Assembly (NCBI RefSeq): GCF_901538355.1
Contig: NZ_LR593887.1
Location: 1,464,920 to 1,528,919 of the forward strand
DNA from: Tuwongella immobilis
GTDB taxonomy: Bacteria; Planctomycetota; Planctomycetia; Gemmatales; Gemmataceae
Length of the DNA: 64,000 nt
Reading direction: 5' to 3'
Made by a program: the position numbers and the translations under genes. The notes beneath the pieces are model-generated. The model ran no database searches and was not told the DNA's origin. It saw only the letters and a program-made list of their open reading frames with translations. This document shows positions 59,989-64,000 of this stretch, in pieces; the stretch's first letter is position 1, and the number at the start of each line of letters is the position of its first letter.

Positions 59989-60000
59989 GCGGGGGATTGC

Positions 60001-60486
60001 CTACACCAACCGCAACATCTGCAACTCACCGGACGCCAAATCCAATACCGCAACCGTGAACGCGTCGGCCCGGTGCAACGCCCCAGGGTTGATCCGCCGC
60101 ACTCCGCCGACAATCGCGTCATTGGGGATGTGCGAGTGACCGGAGAGCAGGATTTCCGGTTGATCGGCCAGCACCCGCCGGACGTCGGTGGTGATGTGCC
60201 CATGGGCCACCCCCACACGTCGGCCGCTGACCTCGATGACTCCACCCCAGCCCAAGCACACCGGCCCGAACTCGATGGCCGCCCGCTGCAAGGCTGGCAC
60301 CATGTCCGAGTCGTGGTTGCCGAGCGCGAACCACGCCGGGAGTACGGCTAGCGCCTCAACGATGGGCGGGCTGGCGAGGTCGCCGCAGTGGATCAGTGCC
60401 TCGGCTCCGGCGTCACGCAGCATCTGTACTGCCTGCTGCGTGCGTGCCAACTCATCATGCGTGTCGGATAGAATGCCAAGACGCAT
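60001..60486 (-). CDS. Cassette gene 24: YfcE/MJ0936-type metallophosphodiesterase
   Basis: 161 residues from ATG 60486. Calcineurin-like phosphoesterase with every metal motif: SDTHD (Asp 8, His 10), GDLA (Asp 36), GNHD (57-59), HGH (95-97) and GHSH (117-119). The family uses two metal ions to hydrolyse phosphodiesters; bacterial YfcE-type proteins accept simple diesters or cyclic nucleotides, and relatives occur in phage-defence systems. The length is normal and the gene looks functional. GGAGGGGCC precedes the start. Confidence 0.95.
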   Translation of the reverse strand: MRLGILSDTHDELARTQQAVQMLRDAGAEALIHCGDLASPPIVEALAVLPAWFALGNHDSDMVPALQRAAIEFGPVCLGWGGVIEVSGRRVGVAHGHITTDVRRVLADQPEILLSGHSHIPNDAIVGGVRRINPGALHRADAFTVAVLDLASGELQMLRLV

Positions 60487-60509
60487 GGCCCCTCCGATTG
60501 CCTTCGCAG

Positions 60510-60604
60510 GCCGAACTGCTCAGCTTCGCAGCGGCGGTGGCGGAGTGAGTGATGCATTCGCTGAAACCAGTCCGTCCCCGCCGTCTAATGCAGCCAGGTT
60601 CGGC
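60510..60604 (-). repeat. attC site 25 (minus strand)
   Basis: 95 bp with intact core boxes: GCCGAAC (60510-60516) and GTTCGGC (60598-60604). On minus the arms are GGCTGCATTAGACGGCGG and CCGCCGCTGCGAAGCTGAGC. Confidence 0.86.
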
Positions 60605-60610
60605 GTGCCA

Positions 60611-61069
60611 TCACTCGGGGACCGCGACTGGCCTGACCAACCGCACCGCCTCATCGCCGGGGAACACTCGCGTTCCGTCGGTATACGGCCCCATGAGCCG
60701 CGTGCCGCACGTGCTGGCAAGATACCACCGCCCGCCGATGCATGCCAGCGACCAGTATGGGTCGTTTGGGTCTCGCTCGCCTGCGAACGGGTAGGTGCCG
60801 CACAGTGCATCGGCTCCGAACCGCTCCCACAGGCGGACCGCGACGCGGAGGTCGGGGTACGGCCCCAGACCGCACTCTTCGCGGCACACCAGCACGCTCA
60901 GGACGCGGGGCCACGCTGGGTCGTGGGTATCGCCGACCAGCGCCCACAACGCCCCCGGCTCGTCGATCAGGTCGGCGATGTCCCACCGCACATCCACCCG
61001 CAGACTGGGCGGGATCAGGTCGGCCAGGGCAGCGGCGAGGTCGTCCGGGGCGAGTGGCTTGGACAACAT
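60611..61069 (-). CDS. Cassette gene 25: hypothetical protein
   Basis: 152 residues from ATG 61069 (TTG 61090 in frame is an alternative nearer to R'). Helical start (KPLAPDDLAAALADLIPPSLR), DVRWDIADLIDEPG, strands RVLSVLVCREECGL, a helix (DLRVAVRLWERFGADALC), then a C-terminal block of strands (WSLACIGGRWYLASTCGTRLMGPYTDG). The overall pattern looks like an alpha/beta immunity-type protein, but no family is recognised. Confidence 0.66.
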   Translation of the reverse strand: MLSKPLAPDDLAAALADLIPPSLRVDVRWDIADLIDEPGALWALVGDTHDPAWPRVLSVLVCREECGLGPYPDLRVAVRLWERFGADALCGTYPFAGERDPNDPYWSLACIGGRWYLASTCGTRLMGPYTDGTRVFPGDEAVRLVRPVAVPE

Positions 61070-61106
61070 GATGTCGAACGACGTTGACAACCCGAAATCC
61101 TCCGCC

Positions 61107-61210
61107 GCCGAGCGCCTTCGCTCACCTGTCGGTGGTGACCGGGTGAGCGAGTTCCGGACTTCCAGAAACCGCATTATGCTCCGCCATCTGCTGCAGCGAT
61201 TGGTGCCGGC
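61107..61210 (-). repeat. attC site 26 (minus strand)
   Basis: 104 bp. R' GCTCGGC, L' GACAGGTGAGC, L'' GCTGCAGCAGATGGCGG, R'' GCCGGCA, all on minus. Confidence 0.78.
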
Positions 61211-61220
61211 ATCTTCGACC

Positions 61221-61703
61221 TCACGGTATGAGGAATTTCTTGGCCATCTCACTGGCTACGTCTACTAGGATGTCCCGAATGGCTTGGGCTGTGAACTTGC
61301 CGATCGGCTCCAACAAACGAGTAATCCGCAGCGAGGCGACCTGTGCCTGAGGAGTGTCCTTGGCGATCTGCTCCACGCTCTCCTTGAACTCTCGACGGGC
61401 CTCTTGGTCTTGCGTCTCCTCGATGAACAGGTCGATGGCCGCTTGCTGTTTTCGTTCCGTCCAGGGGAATGGTGATCCACAACTTAAGCAGAACCCCGGT
61501 GGGTCATAGTTGTGGCCAAGCATCACACCCGGTACATGGTAATACCCGCGAATACGAGCATCGCACTTGGGACAGCTGGTGATGGTGGCTTCGCCGCATT
61601 TGTCGCAGAACGGTTTGCGGTGCTGTGGGCAGGTTTCGGCCATCGACGAAGCAACGTGCCCATTAGGGCAGACCTGAGCTACGTCATAGTAGCTGTTTCT
61701 CAT
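61221..61703 (-). CDS. Cassette gene 26: DUF2321 zinc-ribbon protein
   Basis: 160 residues from ATG 61703. Matches the DUF2321 family by its block order: YYDVAQVCPNGHVASS, then HRKPFCDKCGEATITSCPKC, IRGYYHVPGV, and FCLSCGSPFPWTERK. The first seventy-five residues hold at least four metal-type CxxC/CxxxH groups, so two or more zinc ions are likely. The remainder is helical. Function of the family is unknown. SD-like GGAGGTGG lies just upstream. The stop is 10 bp before attC 26. Confidence 0.86.
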   Translation of the reverse strand: MRNSYYDVAQVCPNGHVASSMAETCPQHRKPFCDKCGEATITSCPKCDARIRGYYHVPGVMLGHNYDPPGFCLSCGSPFPWTERKQQAAIDLFIEETQDQEARREFKESVEQIAKDTPQAQVASLRITRLLEPIGKFTAQAIRDILVDVASEMAKKFLIP

Positions 61704-61726
61704 CAATCCACCTCCGCTCGCTGAAT

Positions 61727-61882
61727 TCTTGATTCAATCTCGTCGCAAGGAAACGCTCCTTGCTCACCGCGATCGATCACAGTCTCATCGTTGTTTTTGC
61801 TTTCTGCGTCACTTCAATCCCAATCGGTCGCACCGGTCAATTTCTCGGAATTTGTCGGCAGCGAACGATTGTCCCCAGGGCA
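61727..61882 (-). repeat. E1 repeat, copy 3
   Basis: 156 bp, same orientation as copy 2, between the crossover of cassette 26 (degenerate ATTCAGC) and R' GTTCGAT of attC 27. Confidence 0.78.
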
Positions 61883-61974
61883 ATCGAACGCGGGAAGTGA
61901 CGCTTGCGATCCGAGCATTTCGCCGAGGTCAAGCGGGTTCACGCTCCGCCGTCTGCGGCAGCGTCGGGTTCGGT
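61883..61974 (-). repeat. attC site 27 (minus strand)
   Basis: 92 bp. R'' ACCGAAC, L'' GACGCTGCCGCAGACGGCGG, R' GTTCGAT (61883-61889 on plus as ATCGAAC); L' arm lost, as in site 20. Confidence 0.72.
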
Positions 61975-61977
61975 GTG

Positions 61978-62724
61978 TTACAACCCCACGAGTTGGAGCC
62001 ATCGGGCCTCCAGCAACTCGGCGTATTCCAAAGACTCCAGTCCGTAGGGGTTGAGTGAGTATCCCTCGTTGACCTCGACTAGCACCGTGCGGCCGTCGGT
62101 CAGGACGCCGAAGTCGATCCCGTACCCGGCCGGAGCCGCCCGGCCAAGGGTCGCCACTGCCTCGCGGACCACGTTGGCGTCGGGGTAGCGGAACACATCC
62201 CCCTGGTAGCGGGACAACTCGAGGATCTGCCCGTGCCGAACGAAACACCGCCACTCGGACACGAACGTGACGTACTCCGACACGAGCACCTCATGACCGT
62301 CTGGCAGCGACGATGCCTCTGCGATGTCGGCCGCATCGTAAACGGCGAGTGACGGCGCGCCCTTGTTGCGTCGGAGCGACTTGACCCAGAGTGGCTCGGG
62401 TGGCCCCGTCCGCCCGTATTGGTGGCGCAGTTCGCCCCATGTCGAGGTCCACACCCGGCGACCGCGGTACTTGGTCAGCGCCGTCGGCAAGTTGTCGGCT
62501 GGTGGCACCGAAACCCCGAGTGCGGCGAGCGCTGCCTCCACAACGGGCACACCGCCAGCCACCAGCGTGTCGCGGGCAAGTGGTACAGTCCGTTGCTCGA
62601 TCTGGGCCGGCTCGAACAGCTCGCAGCGGATGCCCCGCTTGCGGAACCCATCCCAGGCCCGATAGAACGGGTCAGCCGCGGGCATGCCGCGCTCGGCCTG
62701 GATGTACGCCAGCTTCAACTTCAT
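61978..62724 (-). CDS. Cassette gene 27: ATP-grasp domain protein
   Basis: 248 residues from ATG 62724 behind GGCGGAGG. Looks like a short ATP-grasp enzyme: after an alpha/beta N-terminal part (KLAYIQAERGMPAAD), the segment PLWVKSLRRNKGAPSLAVYD holds a candidate ATP-binding lysine. VLVSEYVTFVSEWRCFV resembles the beta-strand that contacts the base, and GYGIDFGVLTDGRTVLVEVNEGYSLNPYG is the metal-binding end (D..v, E.N). ATP-grasp enzymes join carboxylates to amines or thiols. This is the first cassette of the right half. Confidence 0.78.
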   Translation of the reverse strand: MKLKLAYIQAERGMPAADPFYRAWDGFRKRGIRCELFEPAQIEQRTVPLARDTLVAGGVPVVEAALAALGVSVPPADNLPTALTKYRGRRVWTSTWGELRHQYGRTGPPEPLWVKSLRRNKGAPSLAVYDAADIAEASSLPDGHEVLVSEYVTFVSEWRCFVRHGQILELSRYQGDVFRYPDANVVREAVATLGRAAPAGYGIDFGVLTDGRTVLVEVNEGYSLNPYGLESLEYAELLEARWLQLVGL

Positions 62725-62747
62725 GGCGAGAACCTCCGCCGCCAAAC

Positions 62748-63173
62748 ATGGAGTCGGCAGGAACCATTTCTGCCGATTTCCTCATTCCATTCTGCCTCAC
62801 GCATTATTCGAAAATTCGTGAGACATTTGCGTTGATTGGTTGGATTAGATTACTCGGTCTCATGATGGCTGTGCAATGGAAAATTCGACCGCTTTTTCAT
62901 TCGGCGGGCGGCCCTTCAATGCCAAAGGTGCCGGATCGTCTGCTTGCGAAACGATGGTGATTGCACCGCTCGCATCTGATTGATTAGATGGATGTATTGT
63001 AGTCGCTGTATTCTGGGAGTCAATACACTGATGCTGGGAAAATCGTGATGTCCTGTGGGGCGAATCGGGCCTGCTTCCGGGAACCGGATGAGTGGACTTG
63101 TCGCGGTGGGGCAAAGTTGGCAAGATGGAGAGTGACAGGATGTCACATTGCTTGCCGACACGAGGTTGGACCC
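62748..63173. other. Right flank of array, no gene
   Basis: 426 bp between the last crossover (R' GTTTGGC on minus, 62741-62747) and kdsB. A 7-bp perfect hairpin TCGGCAG (62754-62760) / CTGCCGA (62770-62776) lies just outside the crossover. No integrase, no second E1 copy, no convincing frame. Confidence 0.6.
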
Positions 63174-63941
63174 ATGCGAACTGCGATTGTCATTCCGGCA
63201 CGGTACGGCTCGACCCGCCTTCATGCGAAGGCGCTGCTCAAATCGACGGGCAAGTATCTCATTCAGCATGTCTACGAGCAAGCGATTCAAGCCCGCTGTG
63301 CGGAACGGGTGCTGATTGCCACCGATGATATGCGCATTGAGGCGGCGGTGCGATCGTTCGGCGGGGAAGTCGTGATGACTCGCAAAGACCATCCCAGCGG
63401 CACGGATCGGATTGCGGAGGTCGCGCGTGGGTTGGATGTCGATATTCTGGTGAATGTGCAAGGTGATGAGCCGATGATCGATCCGGCGGCCATCGATCGG
63501 CTGGCGGATTTGCTCCGAGACAACCCCACGGCTGAAGTTGCGACCCTGGCGGTGCCGATCACTAGCGTAGAGGTTTATCGCAACCCCAATTGTGTGAAAG
63601 TGGTCTGCGATCAAGGTGGCCGCGCCCTGTATTTTAGCCGCAGCCCCATTCCCATGGTGCGTGACGGGGAGCCGGATTTCCAAAAACGGCCCGCCCAATT
63701 TCTGCATCACCTGGGACTGTATGCGTATCGCAAGCCGACGCTGTTGCAATTGGCGGCAACCCCGCCAGCGACCATCGAACAACTCGAAAAGTTGGAGCAA
63801 TTGCGGTTACTTGCCGGCGGTGGCACCATCCAAGTCGGGGTGGTCGGGCACGCGGCGGGTGGGGTGGACACCTTCGAGGATTATCAGCGATTCGTTCAAG
63901 CGTATCGTCATGCGAAGCAAGCCATTCGGCGAGCCGCTTGA
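63174..63941 (+). CDS. kdsB: 3-deoxy-manno-octulosonate cytidylyltransferase
   Basis: 255 residues. Activates Kdo with CTP to CMP-Kdo for lipopolysaccharide inner core. Diagnostic blocks are present: VIPARYGSTRLHAKALL (nucleotide binding), IATDDMRIEAAVRSFGG, MTRKDHPSGTDRIAEV, VNVQGDEPMI, YFSRSPIP and HLGLYAYRKP, then EQLEKLEQLRLLAGG. ATG 63174 has GAGGTTGG upstream; earlier in-frame codons look random. It marks the return of ordinary chromosome after the array. Its presence with the LptA-like gene suggests an LPS-type outer membrane. Confidence 0.97.
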   Translation: MRTAIVIPARYGSTRLHAKALLKSTGKYLIQHVYEQAIQARCAERVLIATDDMRIEAAVRSFGGEVVMTRKDHPSGTDRIAEVARGLDVDILVNVQGDEPMIDPAAIDRLADLLRDNPTAEVATLAVPITSVEVYRNPNCVKVVCDQGGRALYFSRSPIPMVRDGEPDFQKRPAQFLHHLGLYAYRKPTLLQLAATPPATIEQLEKLEQLRLLAGGGTIQVGVVGHAAGGVDTFEDYQRFVQAYRHAKQAIRRAA

Positions 63942-64000
63942 TCCTTTCCTCTCCGCTGTCATTCCGGTCGCAGTCATTCATTTTGATGATGATTGCACGA

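Larger units (their letters stand above)
46559..62747. mobile_element. Integron-type gene-cassette array, two convergent halves, no integrase
   Basis: 27 attC-like sites alternate with 27 small genes and a few gene-less cassettes. Typical site: R'' GCCGAAC, then GGCGCTGCAGCAGACGGCGG, a 35-45-nt apex, CCGCCGCTGCTGAGC, a short spacer and R' GTTCGGC. The two inner arms pair, leaving single G and A bases extrahelical on the 5' arm, the asymmetry that lets integron integrases choose the strand. Genes begin soon after R' and stop at or inside the next site. The left half (46.56-55.67 kb) points right, the right half (55.69-62.75 kb) points left. Several genes belong to small accessory families. No tyrosine recombinase is present in the window. 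Confidence 0.88.

Noticed and set aside
46742-62724. Regularly spaced repeats resembling a CRISPR array
   Set aside because: Repeats are 90-104 bp with internal dyad symmetry, and the segments between them are 130-750-bp genes, not uniform short spacers; no cas genes.
62741-62776. Right-edge hairpin as a proven attI site
   Set aside because: A 7-bp stem beside the crossover is suggestive only; no integrase gene or conserved binding repeats support it.
1-64000. tRNA, rRNA and prophage genes
   Set aside because: No cloverleaf-like or rRNA-like segments and no phage structural genes were recognised in reading both strands; a tRNA or profile search could still find a missed one.

Overview
The window looks like chromosomal DNA of a planctomycete, probably a Gemmata/Tuwongella-like member of the Gemmataceae. 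The evidence is lineage-typical gene families: a DUF1559 protein with a type II pseudopilin N-terminus next to a small lipoprotein, a DUF1549/DUF1553 haem protein, paired redoxin/cytochrome c/copper-monooxygenase proteins, membrane Ser/Thr kinases with leucine-rich C-termini, an aspartyl-protease/PDZ pair, an OstA/LptA-like protein and KdsB. The species is an inference; no rRNA or tRNA gene was seen.

Layout, 1-46 kb: ordinary chromosome. A TolC-like lipoprotein is cut by the left edge (1-503, minus). It is followed by a NADAR protein, then a redox/protease block (1.4-7.4 kb: redoxin-cytochrome-monooxygenase, two aspartyl protease/PDZ proteins, a second redoxin-cytochrome-monooxygenase). Next come a DEAD-box helicase with a hairpin at its ribosome binding site, two tandem kinases that share a nearly identical 385-bp block, a HIT protein with hemC, a putative metallopeptidase, two small orphans and the DUF1549/1553 protein. 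Then come an LplT-like transporter with a degenerate acyltransferase tail, a pseudokinase-like protein, RidA, the lipoprotein/DUF1559 pair, an N-formylglutamate amidohydrolase-like protein, and an HD-GYP protein divergent from an NtrC-type activator followed by mutL. The stretch ends with an inositol monophosphatase, a DUF11-type surface protein, a bestrophin-like channel, an LptA-like protein, a hydroxyacid dehydrogenase and an M1 aminopeptidase with HEAT repeats. Hairpin terminators separate many of these units.

Layout, 46.5-62.75 kb: this is the unusual part, a large integron-type gene-cassette array. I find 27 sites of about 90-104 bp built like integron attC sites. Most show GCCGAAC (R'') and GTTCGGC (R') ends. 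Between them is an imperfect inverted repeat whose 5' arm carries two extra, extrahelical bases. Each site follows one small gene; the next gene starts 10-40 bp after R', normally behind a GGCGGAGG ribosome binding site that is part of the cassette head. The left half (46.56-55.67 kb) holds 17 plus-strand genes and the right half (55.69-62.75 kb) holds 10 minus-strand genes, so the halves converge on a broken attC at about 55.67-55.69 kb. No integrase gene lies in the array or next to it, so within this window it is an integrase-less attC cluster (CALIN-like). Recognisable cassette products are SMI1/KNR4 (SUKH), DUF5063, GNAT acetyltransferase, DUF3592, a YfcE-type phosphodiesterase, DUF2321, an ATP-grasp protein and a possible SUFU protein; most are unknown. 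Two further repeats, E1 (156 bp, three copies) and B (228 bp, two full copies and one deleted copy), sit exactly between crossover points. B contains what looks like the N-terminal end of an IS110-family transposase.

Layout, 62.75-64 kb: the array ends at a small hairpin, after which chromosomal genes resume with kdsB. Working idea: the array is a captured, shuffled store of small accessory genes, several from families known as immunity proteins in polymorphic toxin systems, dropped between housekeeping genes and then partly inverted.
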